A stretch of 21,690 nt of DNA from positions 1 to 21,690 of the IMG/VR virus record IMGVR_UViG_3300032224_001706. The stretch is one strand, 5' to 3'. The stretch's first letter is position 1; the number at the start of each line of letters is the position of its first letter. Shown here one piece after another: positions 14,768-21,690 of this stretch. The notes under the pieces are model-generated. The model worked only from the letters and a program-made list of their open reading frames with translations, did not search any database and had not been told where the DNA came from. The DNA is from a virus. The position numbers and the translations under genes are program-made.

Positions 14768-15847
14768 ATGGTAGAAACAAACGAAAGCGCATCATTTTTT
14801 GCAGAAATTGGAATCCCAGCCTCAACAGGTGAAGAAAACAACAATAGTGAAAATGACAATGGTGGAGCAGGAGCTTCGTCAGAAGGCGCAGAAAGAAAAA
14901 ATGAAGGTGGAGAGGGAGATAATAACTCCGCAGCTTCGTCACAACAAAACACAAACACATCAGCACCTAACTTTGCTGAATTATTTGGAGAAGGATATGA
15001 CCAAGATAAGGTTAAAGCAGAACTAAATGAATTTAAAGAGTTAAAAGCTAAGTATGATGAATTGGCTGCAAAGCCGACATTAGATTTTGCAGATGAAAGT
15101 GTAGCCGAGTTTAATGCTTATATTAAAGCTACCGGAAATAAAGATTACTCTGCTTTTTTACAATTAAAAAACGCAGGTGATAATTTAGATCCAATTGAAG
15201 CATTAGTTTTAAAAGCAACAATCGAAAACCCTGATTACAGAGGTAAAGAAGAAATGTTGCGAAACAAACTGATTAAAGAATATGGATTAGACCCAGATGT
15301 TTTTGATTCAGATGAAATTGAGTTTAATAAAATTGCGTTGAAAGGTAAGACAAAAGAGGTTTTCGATTGGCTGCAAGACAACAAAAATAAAATGGTATCA
15401 ACTAAGGTTGACCCCGAAATGGCTAAACAAGCCAAAGCGTTAACAGAAAGCAAATGGCTAGAAGTTGCAAATGAAAAAATAGGTGGAAAATCGAAGTTAA
15501 CGATTCCTACTTATCAAGATGGTAAAGTGATTCCTTTTACGGAATTTGAAATTAAGCCTGAACTTGCAGATCAGTACAAAACCGCCTTCGCTAAAATGAT
15601 GTCGGAAAACAACTATGATGTCAACCCTAAAAGTGTTGAATTAATGGAGCAGGAATTTAATAACAGGTTTATTGTTAATAACCTACCTCAAATCATGGCA
15701 GATGCTTTACAAAAACACGAAGCAAAATTAAAAGAAACTTGGGAGGATCAATATGGAGGTCCAATGGATAAATTAAAATCACCAGGTTCGGCTTCAAACA
15801 GAGCCAAAGATGAGCTTGATAAAGTTCTCGAAGGTTATGGACAGTAA
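14768..15847 (+). CDS. Scaffold-like head assembly protein
   Basis: A 359-residue acidic protein between the portal and major capsid genes, the usual place for a scaffold. The first 70 residues are low-complexity and disordered, rich in Asn, Gly, Ser and Glu. A helical, charged middle follows (about 75-220, KVKAELNEFKELKAKYDEL and similar) with a compact C-terminal part. Scaffolds are typically helical, acidic and disordered in part, and guide coat-protein assembly before leaving the shell. No protease motif is visible. A minor head protein is the alternative. Confidence 0.65.
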   Translation: MVETNESASFFAEIGIPASTGEENNNSENDNGGAGASSEGAERKNEGGEGDNNSAASSQQNTNTSAPNFAELFGEGYDQDKVKAELNEFKELKAKYDELAAKPTLDFADESVAEFNAYIKATGNKDYSAFLQLKNAGDNLDPIEALVLKATIENPDYRGKEEMLRNKLIKEYGLDPDVFDSDEIEFNKIALKGKTKEVFDWLQDNKNKMVSTKVDPEMAKQAKALTESKWLEVANEKIGGKSKLTIPTYQDGKVIPFTEFEIKPELADQYKTAFAKMMSENNYDVNPKSVELMEQEFNNRFIVNNLPQIMADALQKHEAKLKETWEDQYGGPMDKLKSPGSASNRAKDELDKVLEGYGQ

Positions 15848-15884
15848 AAAAATTATTTAAAAACTAAAAAAACAAAAACTAAAA

Positions 15885-17366
15885 ATGAAAAAAATATTTA
15901 CAGGTTTATTGTTCCTTATAACAATATTTAGTGTGTTTTTTGGTATGCCCGAAGTAGCTTTGGGTGCATCATTAGCATATTCAGGCGCAGTAGCAGCCAC
16001 AATGAGTAACAACTTTGTTTCAGGTTTCGATTTGAACAAAAGACAAGTTTACGAAAGATTAGTAGCCATCCATGGTGACCAAGGATTAGAATTTATTATG
16101 ATGCTTATGTCAATGGGTTGGGAAGATACTTGTAGTGTTGACACTATTGAGCATTTTGAAGATGATTGGATTAGCCCTTCGTTTATAGTAAACTCATCGG
16201 CAGCAGGAGCTACAGGTGCGGCTGTAACAATCACAATTAATGCAAATAGTATTGACGCAAGTGGTCGTTCTATTCCTGTAGTAAAAGATGTAATTGAATT
16301 TCCTGGTGTAGGTGGTACAACTCCAATTTGGGGTTTAATCACAGCAAAAAGTGGAGCAAATTTAACAGTAGTACCTTATCGTAGCACACAATCAATTCCA
16401 GCAGTATCAAATGGACAAACATTGATTATAGCAACCAACGCAAATGCTGAGGGTTCGTTTCAATTAGCGCCAAAAGCACGTGGAGCAAATTTATACCAAA
16501 ACAAATTTGCTATTTGTAAGGCTGACATTTCAGCAACAGGTTCGGAAATGACAACCGATTCATGGATTCAAGTAGCACCTGATGGTGGTAAAGTAGGTCC
16601 TTGGTACAATTTAGCATTAAACATGGATTTAGATTTCCGTATGGCAAAAGCTATTCAAGGTACATTATTAGGTGGACAAGAGCCAACTAATCCATTAGCA
16701 TTAGATCCCGATACAGGAACAGCAGTTAAATGGACAAAAGGTTTATTTCCAACTATGAACGATACTTCAATTCAACACCCTTACATTACTTTTGGTATTG
16801 CAGATTTCGATACAATAGAAAGAGCAATTGCTAAAGAATATGGTGGAACAACAACAGCTTGTTTATTTGGTATTGATTTAGATATTCAAGTTGAAAATAC
16901 TCTTAAAACTTACTTTAACTTTACTAACATTGACTACATACGCGAAAAAAACACTGCTAATTTATTTGGTGGAGATAAAGGTATGGCAGCAACAGTTGGT
17001 TTTAGTTATTTAGAAAAAGCTAAAAGAGCATTTGCTTTCAAGCGTTTTGATACTTTAACTGACCCTCAATCGTATGGTGCAGATGGTTACTCATACACTT
17101 CAAGAGGTGTTATGTTCCCATTAAAACCTAAAAACAAAGTTCAGTTAGCTGGTGGTGGTAATGCAATGATTCCTTCAATTAGAGTTCGTTACAAAGCTGC
17201 TGATGGATATAACCGTAAAATGGAAGTATTCAATAGTGGTTCTGCTAATGCTGCTAAGTGGGGCGTTACTAACACTCAAGACGTTAGAAGCTGGCACCAA
17301 AGAACAGAAGTTGGATTGGAAGTATTCGGTTCGAACACTTTCGTAAACATTTTCTTAGGTAGCTAG
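15885..17366 (+). CDS. Major capsid protein with hydrophobic N-terminal leader
   Basis: A 493-residue protein, probably the HK97-fold coat protein, called from its position after the scaffold, its length and features such as KARGANLYQNKFAICKADIS (about 199-218) followed by a long helix-rich core. Residues about 70-190 contain a beta-rich Gly/Thr insertion with a VVKDVIEFPG...WGLITAKSG pattern, seen in coat proteins with an inserted domain. The first 28 residues look like a Sec signal peptide: KK, a hydrophobic core and VALG|AS. The A-rich stretch before 15885 marks this as the translation start. A later in-frame ATG at 16002 (MSNNFVSGF) lacks such context. The leader could be removed during maturation or form part of the N-arm. 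The gene ends at TAG before a strong terminator. Confidence 0.75.
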   Translation: MKKIFTGLLFLITIFSVFFGMPEVALGASLAYSGAVAATMSNNFVSGFDLNKRQVYERLVAIHGDQGLEFIMMLMSMGWEDTCSVDTIEHFEDDWISPSFIVNSSAAGATGAAVTITINANSIDASGRSIPVVKDVIEFPGVGGTTPIWGLITAKSGANLTVVPYRSTQSIPAVSNGQTLIIATNANAEGSFQLAPKARGANLYQNKFAICKADISATGSEMTTDSWIQVAPDGGKVGPWYNLALNMDLDFRMAKAIQGTLLGGQEPTNPLALDPDTGTAVKWTKGLFPTMNDTSIQHPYITFGIADFDTIERAIAKEYGGTTTACLFGIDLDIQVENTLKTYFNFTNIDYIREKNTANLFGGDKGMAATVGFSYLEKAKRAFAFKRFDTLTDPQSYGADGYSYTSRGVMFPLKPKNKVQLAGGGNAMIPSIRVRYKAADGYNRKMEVFNSGSANAAKWGVTNTQDVRSWHQRTEVGLEVFGSNTFVNIFLGS

Positions 17367-17391
17367 TATTTAAACATCTAATTATCAATAA

Positions 17392-17427
17392 AATGCGATT
17401 ATCTTAATAGGTAGTCGCATTTTTTTA
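17392..17427 (+). terminator. Intrinsic terminator after capsid gene
   Basis: AATGCGATTATC (17392-17403) pairs with GGTAGTCGCATT (17410-17421), a 12-bp stem with two G.U pairs and a 6-nt loop, followed by a T-run to about 17427. It would end the abundant capsid transcript and insulate the next gene. Confidence 0.85.
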
Positions 17428-17457
17428 TTGTGTAATTCGTTTATATTCATACTTTTG
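17428..17457 (+). promoter_or_regulatory. Promoter (TTG-N19-TACTTTTG)
   Basis: TTG (17428-17430), a 19-nt spacer and TACTTTTG (17450-17457) match the consensus. The promoter starts right after the capsid terminator T-run and would give a leader of about 42 nt before the ATG at 17506. Confidence 0.6.
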
Positions 17458-17505
17458 TCAAACAAACCAAGGGTGGTAACAATCCGTCCATAAAACAAAA
17501 ATAAG

Positions 17506-18438
17506 ATGATCTACAAAAACAATGAGGTTTATAACCTCACAGATGCCGACAAGAAAAAAGTATTTGACTTTTTAGGTTGGGAAAACAAAAATGGGAAACT
17601 AACAAGACCAGACAAAGTAAGACCTGCAGTTATTGTTCACCCTGAAAGTTATTACACTTACGACAACGTAAACAAAAGAATAAGCAAACCTGCTTTATTT
17701 AATTTACCATTAGAAGCAATTGATTACGGAGAGCAAGGAAGTGAGAAATGGAATTACGCTGAAAAGCCACCAATTTACGATGGAAACAATAAAACTTATA
17801 CTTATGTGAGCCATATGGCAATGAAAAGTAATTTTTTATTAACCATTGCACAGATTGATTTATTGTTTTTCCTTATTACAAAAAGTTCTTTCAGAGAACT
17901 AACAGATTCGGAAATAGCAAGTGGAATGGTTCAAAAAAACAAGCCAGCATTTAAAGTAGAAAATAGAGAAGCCGAAGCAATGGCTAAACTCCAAAAAGAC
18001 AGAAACAAAACTACCATTAAAAATTATATCAATGGAGATGCGACAGTATGTTGGACGATTGAAAAAATACGCCAAAATGCAATTGTTTTTGGATTAAGTG
18101 GAGCATTAGATATGGGGCCGTTTGAACTTAAATCAGCATTATTGGGTAAGTTAGAAGGAGAACCAGGAGCATGGGAAAGGTTTTGGGCGCAATGTAGTAT
18201 TGGAGAAGAAACAGATTATCGTTACATGATAGAAGTTGCCAAGGCAAACAAGGTTCTTAAATATGTGGAAAAAGACAGAAAGTGGTATTGGTTAGACGAT
18301 AAAGGTGGTAAAAACGGAGAGATTTGTTCACACACAAGTTTAACATCAAAACCAGAAGATGACCTATTGAATCACATGAAAAATGACGATGCGACAATGT
18401 TACAAATCAAAAGTAATTCAGAATATAACCCCGAATAA
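17506..18438 (+). CDS. Hypothetical protein between capsid and fibre genes
   Basis: A 310-residue soluble protein I do not recognise. The N-terminal part is charged (TDADKKKVFDFLGWE), the middle has a hydrophobic helix (about 107-125, SNFLLTIAQIDLLFFLITK), and the C-terminal third has a WERFWAQC...DYRYMIEVAKANKVLKYVEKDRKWYW segment resembling a small helical, winged-helix-like fold. It has its own promoter and is closed by its own terminator, so it is a single-gene unit. Genes here often encode head completion or decoration proteins, but a regulatory or early-acting role would also explain the separate expression. Confidence 0.65.
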   Translation: MIYKNNEVYNLTDADKKKVFDFLGWENKNGKLTRPDKVRPAVIVHPESYYTYDNVNKRISKPALFNLPLEAIDYGEQGSEKWNYAEKPPIYDGNNKTYTYVSHMAMKSNFLLTIAQIDLLFFLITKSSFRELTDSEIASGMVQKNKPAFKVENREAEAMAKLQKDRNKTTIKNYINGDATVCWTIEKIRQNAIVFGLSGALDMGPFELKSALLGKLEGEPGAWERFWAQCSIGEETDYRYMIEVAKANKVLKYVEKDRKWYWLDDKGGKNGEICSHTSLTSKPEDDLLNHMKNDDATMLQIKSNSEYNPE

Positions 18439-18460
18439 ACACCATTAATTGTAATAAAAA

Positions 18461-18489
18461 TCCTAGTTTAAAAACTAGGATTTTTTTTT
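18461..18489 (+). terminator. Intrinsic terminator before large fibre gene
   Basis: TCCTAGTTT (18461-18469) and AAACTAGGA (18472-18480) form a 9-bp perfect inverted repeat with a tight centre, followed by nine T residues. It closes the single-gene unit upstream. Confidence 0.85.
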
Positions 18490-18503
18490 GTTTAGAAAAG
18501 TTG

Positions 18504-18511
18504 TAATTTTG
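18504..18511 (+). promoter_or_regulatory. -7 box TAATTTTG before large fibre gene
   Basis: TAATTTTG lies 20 nt before the ATG and directly after a terminator, so a promoter is needed here. No TTG occurs at 17-23 nt; the nearest ends the T-run at 13 nt. The 13-mer TTGTAATTTTGAA is shared with the portal upstream region. Confidence 0.45.
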
Positions 18512-18531
18512 AATAACCAAAAAGGACTAAA

Positions 18532-20682
18532 ATGACACCAACTTTTTCAACATTATTTAAGCTATTAACAAAAGCAGTAAGAGTTACAGACACTTTTAAT
18601 TATAGTGGTATAACAGCCTCGGCAATATATGGTAATGTTACAGCCAAGATTGGTAACACTATTTTTCATACCAATACTAATTTTAACGCAAGTGCAGATA
18701 TTGTACAAGGAACAAACACTTACGTTGATTTTAATTTGCCATTAAACGCAGATGGTACAATAAGAGAAACTAGTTATAATTTTACCTATAACGTAAAAAT
18801 TGAAAATGAACAAATTGGAACATCTTCGGCAGATGTATCAGCAGACACATTTACAACAGTTGTTATACCAAGTAATCCCACATTAGCAGCTTCAATAAAC
18901 GCTTTAATAGCAGCAGGAGTTGATTGTAGGGCTAGATTTAACCTTGGAAGTACAAGTGGGTATGCTATTTTAAGTGCAACAGCTACAACCATAGTAATTG
19001 CTAGTACAACAATTTCTGGAGCAGGAACAGGCTTAAACGCAGTTACAATATTAAGTACAAGTACAAGCACCACAGTTAAAAATTATGATTTTTGTGATAT
19101 TACCCCACAAACTAATTTATGTGTAACTTCGGATTGTTTCTTTGCAACAGTTACAGCTCAAGATAGTACATTGTACCCCGCAAACATGACAATTGCTTCA
19201 AGAGCCTTAACAATTAATTGGCCAAGACTAGCAAATGGAAATCCTGTAGATACAGCAGTTGTTACAAGTGATGCAAGCAAAACAATAGGTCCAAATATTT
19301 TTACAGGTGGTTATTTAGTAACACTAAGCACCGCTTTAACTTGGACACAAACAGATGGATTATTAGTAAGCAATACAGTACAAGGCAGAAGCGACTATGT
19401 AGTAGATTGTAGTGGCAATATTTGTAGTGCCTTTAATTGCATAAAAGCATACATGGTTAGATACCAACAAGCAGTTGCTTTAGGTTCGAGAGAATTAACT
19501 CAATTTACTCAACAAAACTTTCAAATTTTACTTTATTGTAATTTGTACAATATTGCTATTGAATGTCAGAAAACAAGTGATGCAAGAGATATTTTAATTG
19601 CATTAGGAGAGTACATGAGTGTAAGCGGAATAACTGTAGAAGGTTGTGATTGCGGTTGCTCGGATAGTAGTACAAGTAGTACCGAGCCAACTTTAATTAC
19701 ACCATTATACAATTCGGCCACTTACAACAGCGCAACAGAAACAGCAGCAGGTATAGCAGAATTAGCTACTCAAGCAGAAACAAATACTGGCACCGATGAT
19801 ACTAAAATTGTTACACCTTTAAAATTAAAGACTTATGTAGCAACACAAGTAGTAAGTGCAACAGAAACAATACCGGGTATAATTGAAATTGCTACTCAAT
19901 CAGAAACAAATACAGGAACAGATGATTTAAGAGCAATAACACCTTTAAAACTTCAAAATAAAGTAGCTTCTGAAAGTGCAAAAGGTATTGCTGATATTAT
20001 AAATTCAAGCGATGCTGCTAGTATAAATTTAGACAATACTCTTCTGAATAATGACACTAAAATTGTTACGCTTAGAAAGTTATCTTTAGCAATTAATAAT
20101 ATACTTCAAAGAACTTTAACTTTTGCCAATAAAATATTGTTTCAAAAAGGCGTTAATGTTGTTGGAGCTCCAAGTCCAATTACGGAAGGAGATTTTTATT
20201 ATGATGGAAATTATTATCAGGGTAAAAATTCTACTAGCACAGTTGTTTTTATTACAGATGTTACTCAGGCAACAGAGGGAACAATAGGTGTAGCTAGAGT
20301 TGCTCAACAGATTTTGGTTAATATTGGTATTGGAGATGATACAATTGTTACACCGATTAAACTTCAAAAGAAAATTTTAGATTCAACAAATACTGCTAGT
20401 GGTACAGGTACAGCTACACTTAATACCTATAATGGTGTAGTATCTTATTCTACAGGGCTTAGTGCTAATACAGGCGCTTTTTACACTCTTTCAAATAGTC
20501 TTGTAACTGCAAACACAGTAATACAATGGAGCTTGCAACATACATTTTCAGGTAACGAAAATCCAATTGCTTGTTCTTATCAAGTACAAGCTGGAACTAT
20601 ATCTTTCAAATTATTTAATAATGGTTCGGCAACAGCTAGCGGATTAAAAATATATTTTACAATCTTAAATCCTGGAGTATAA
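18532..20682 (+). CDS. Large fibre protein with Phage_fiber_2-type repeats
   Basis: A 716-residue fibre. The N-terminal half (1-370) is beta-rich, with an unusual set of cysteines (about 12, including CDCGC near 372-376) and probably attaches to the virion. Residues 401-433 and 443-475 are clear repeats of the form ATET..GI.E.AT..ETNTGTDD...TPLKL. Weaker copies lie at about 480-515 and 579-611. This pattern is that of lambda Stf and related tail-fibre repeats, which form trimeric shafts. The last 100 residues (about 616-716) look like a beta-sandwich tip for receptor binding. It lies between head genes, so it may be a head fibre instead of a tail fibre. It ends with TAATG, coupled to the next gene. 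Confidence 0.85.
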   Translation: MTPTFSTLFKLLTKAVRVTDTFNYSGITASAIYGNVTAKIGNTIFHTNTNFNASADIVQGTNTYVDFNLPLNADGTIRETSYNFTYNVKIENEQIGTSSADVSADTFTTVVIPSNPTLAASINALIAAGVDCRARFNLGSTSGYAILSATATTIVIASTTISGAGTGLNAVTILSTSTSTTVKNYDFCDITPQTNLCVTSDCFFATVTAQDSTLYPANMTIASRALTINWPRLANGNPVDTAVVTSDASKTIGPNIFTGGYLVTLSTALTWTQTDGLLVSNTVQGRSDYVVDCSGNICSAFNCIKAYMVRYQQAVALGSRELTQFTQQNFQILLYCNLYNIAIECQKTSDARDILIALGEYMSVSGITVEGCDCGCSDSSTSSTEPTLITPLYNSATYNSATETAAGIAELATQAETNTGTDDTKIVTPLKLKTYVATQVVSATETIPGIIEIATQSETNTGTDDLRAITPLKLQNKVASESAKGIADIINSSDAASINLDNTLLNNDTKIVTLRKLSLAINNILQRTLTFANKILFQKGVNVVGAPSPITEGDFYYDGNYYQGKNSTSTVVFITDVTQATEGTIGVARVAQQILVNIGIGDDTIVTPIKLQKKILDSTNTASGTGTATLNTYNGVVSYSTGLSANTGAFYTLSNSLVTANTVIQWSLQHTFSGNENPIACSYQVQAGTISFKLFNNGSATASGLKIYFTILNPGV
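19732..20364 (+). repeat. Fibre shaft repeats, two clear and two diverged
   Basis: Two near-identical codon blocks at 19732-19830 and 19858-19956 (126-nt period, sharing CAGAAACAAATAC and GATGAT) and diverged copies at about 19969-20076 and 20266-20364 encode the GI.E.AT/TP.KL modules. The first two may be recent duplications and possible recombination points for tip exchange. Confidence 0.75.
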
Positions 20683-21422
20683 TGGTAAACATATTTGAAA
20701 TCTACGAATACGTTTTGTTTAAAGCAAATAAAGAACAATCAGGAAATACATTTACTCCTGACAAGTTTAATTTGACTTGCAAAATTGTAAACTTAGAATA
20801 TTTTAAATTAAAGGTTGGACTTCCCGAAGCGTATGCTCCGGGCAAACCATTTCCACCTCAAGCATATCAAATAAGTCAAAAAATGACTGATGATATTATG
20901 CCATTTATAAAATGGTTGGGTGGACCCGATTATCCGATATTAAGTTTAGATCAATATGGAGTAGGTATAATTCCAAGCGATTATGTAGCATATTCTAGTT
21001 GCTACTATGATTATGTTGCTAAAGGTGCAAATTGCGACACAGAAGAAACCATAACACCAAGAGAGGTAGAATTTATTACTGATGCAAATTGGAGCGACAG
21101 AGTAAGCAGTAAAATAGATTATCCTGACAAAAAATATCCTTGCGCTAAATGGATTGGAAACAATAAGATTCAATTTTTGCCTCGTGATTTAAAATCTGTA
21201 AATTTTACCTACCTAAGAGAACCTATTGCACCTGTAATGGGATATACTTATGATGGAAACAACGATATAGTTTACAACCCAACAACAAGCACTCAATTTG
21301 AATGGCCTCAAGTATGTTTGTCAGACATAGCAAATATGGTTTACAGCATTATGGCTGGTAATTTAAAAAGTCAAATTGATATTCAATTAGCAAATCAAAG
21401 AAAGGCAGGGGGAACTGAATAA
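20682..21422 (+). CDS. Probable connector/virion structural protein
   Basis: A 246-residue protein that starts within the TAATG of the fibre stop. It contains an N-terminal helix (FEIYEYVLFKANKEQSG), a repeated beta pattern in the middle (about 95-165, with ANWSDRVSSKIDYPDKKYPCAKW and IQFLPRDLKSVNFTYLREP) and a helical C-terminus. The IQFLP..L..VNFTYLR.P motif resembles head-tail adaptor or tail-tube-associated proteins in podovirus-like gene maps, but I cannot name the family. It overlaps the next gene by 1 nt, so the fibre and the two following genes are one transcript. Confidence 0.6.
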   Translation: MVNIFEIYEYVLFKANKEQSGNTFTPDKFNLTCKIVNLEYFKLKVGLPEAYAPGKPFPPQAYQISQKMTDDIMPFIKWLGGPDYPILSLDQYGVGIIPSDYVAYSSCYYDYVAKGANCDTEETITPREVEFITDANWSDRVSSKIDYPDKKYPCAKWIGNNKIQFLPRDLKSVNFTYLREPIAPVMGYTYDGNNDIVYNPTTSTQFEWPQVCLSDIANMVYSIMAGNLKSQIDIQLANQRKAGGTE

Positions 21423-21690
21423 TGACACGCGACCAATTTGTAGAATTAATAAGAAGAAATTTGCAAGGCAGCGATGCTCCAGCAGCAATTCGTGGTAAGT
21501 ATTCTGAAAGAGAAATACAGTTGTACTCTGAAATGGCTTACAATGACATGGTAAGCATGCTTGGAGAAGAAGCTAATAAGACTAAAGATTATAGTCTTAT
21601 GGATAGTTTTGGAAAAGCATATAAACGAATAATAAAATATGATTCAGAAAGAGATGAAAAGTATCTTGACATAGAAGTTCAAATTGTACC
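21422..21690 (+). CDS. Virion protein gene, cut at right edge
   Basis: An open frame starting at the ATG in TAATG at 21422 and still open at the window end. The visible 89 residues begin MTRDQFVELIRRNLQGSDAP and are helical and charged, with several Tyr and Met (YSEREIQLYSEMAYNDMVSML). Position and composition suggest another head-tail connector or tail protein. The rest lies outside the window and no family is recognised. Confidence 0.6.
   Translation, partial: MTRDQFVELIRRNLQGSDAPAAIRGKYSEREIQLYSEMAYNDMVSMLGEEANKTKDYSLMDSFGKAYKRIIKYDSERDEKYLDIEVQIV

Noticed and set aside
14683-15026. Several frames on both strands over the start of the scaffold-like gene
   Set aside because: The low-complexity, disordered N-terminus creates open frames in all phases; only the 14768 frame has a promoter and continues.
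1-21690. CRISPR array, tRNA, rRNA or insertion sequence
   Set aside because: No regularly spaced repeats, cloverleaf-like sequence, rRNA segments or transposase genes were seen.
1-21690. Stop-codon reassignment as in some crAss-like phages
   Set aside because: TAA, TGA (lysozyme, recombinase) and TAG (capsid) all end genes at sensible places, and no gene is broken by in-frame stops.

Overview
This window looks like part of a tailed-phage genome (free phage, prophage or phage-plasmid) infecting a Bacteroidota host. It is AT-rich. Start codons follow A-rich stretches rather than Shine-Dalgarno sites. Several gene starts are preceded by the Bacteroidota housekeeping promoter pattern (TTG/TTTG, 17-21 nt spacer, TAnnTTTG). 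The capsid, terminase, portal, fibre, lysozyme and recombinase genes give the phage identity. TAA, TAG and TGA are all used as stops, so I see no stop-codon reassignment.

Layout. (1) 1-310 has no credible gene. It includes a patch richer in G+C than the rest, with an 8-bp inverted repeat around two imperfect direct repeats, possibly host DNA or a recombination boundary. (2) 343-4573 reads leftward and ends at an intrinsic terminator (311-343). In transcription order it has a two-domain GroES-like co-chaperonin candidate, a strongly structured leader, a winged-helix replication-initiator-like protein, three small unknown genes, a serine recombinase and one more small unknown gene. The last five genes are packed with ATGA overlaps or near-abutting junctions. 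(3) 4613-8720 reads rightward from a divergent promoter region: a beta-rich protein, a tail-fibre-like protein, two small unknowns, then a lysis cassette (two holin-like membrane proteins, a GH24 lysozyme and a further membrane protein). (4) 8721-9472 has a promoter followed within about 55 nt by a terminator (possible tiny RNA), then two out-of-frame overlapping genes resembling a spanin pair. (5) 9483-21690 is the packaging and head region: a very long terminase large subunit, portal, scaffold-like protein, major capsid protein, an unknown, a large fibre with Phage_fiber_2-type repeats, a probable connector-region protein, and a final gene cut by the window edge.

How it works together: the leftward arm would handle replication initiation, recombination and perhaps capsid folding; the rightward arm builds and packages the head, adds fibres and lyses the cell. 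Instead of one long late operon, many rightward genes appear to have their own TAnnTTTG promoter, sometimes only 4-8 nt before the ATG, and two intrinsic terminators split the head region.

The most interesting points are the conditional-terminator-like leader in front of the replication gene (its two C.A mismatches on the + strand become G.U pairs only in the gene-sense RNA), the duplicated GroES-like protein, the signal-peptide-like N-terminus of the capsid protein, the 959-residue terminase, and the overlapping spanin-like pair. All functional calls rest on reading motifs by eye; no database search was run.
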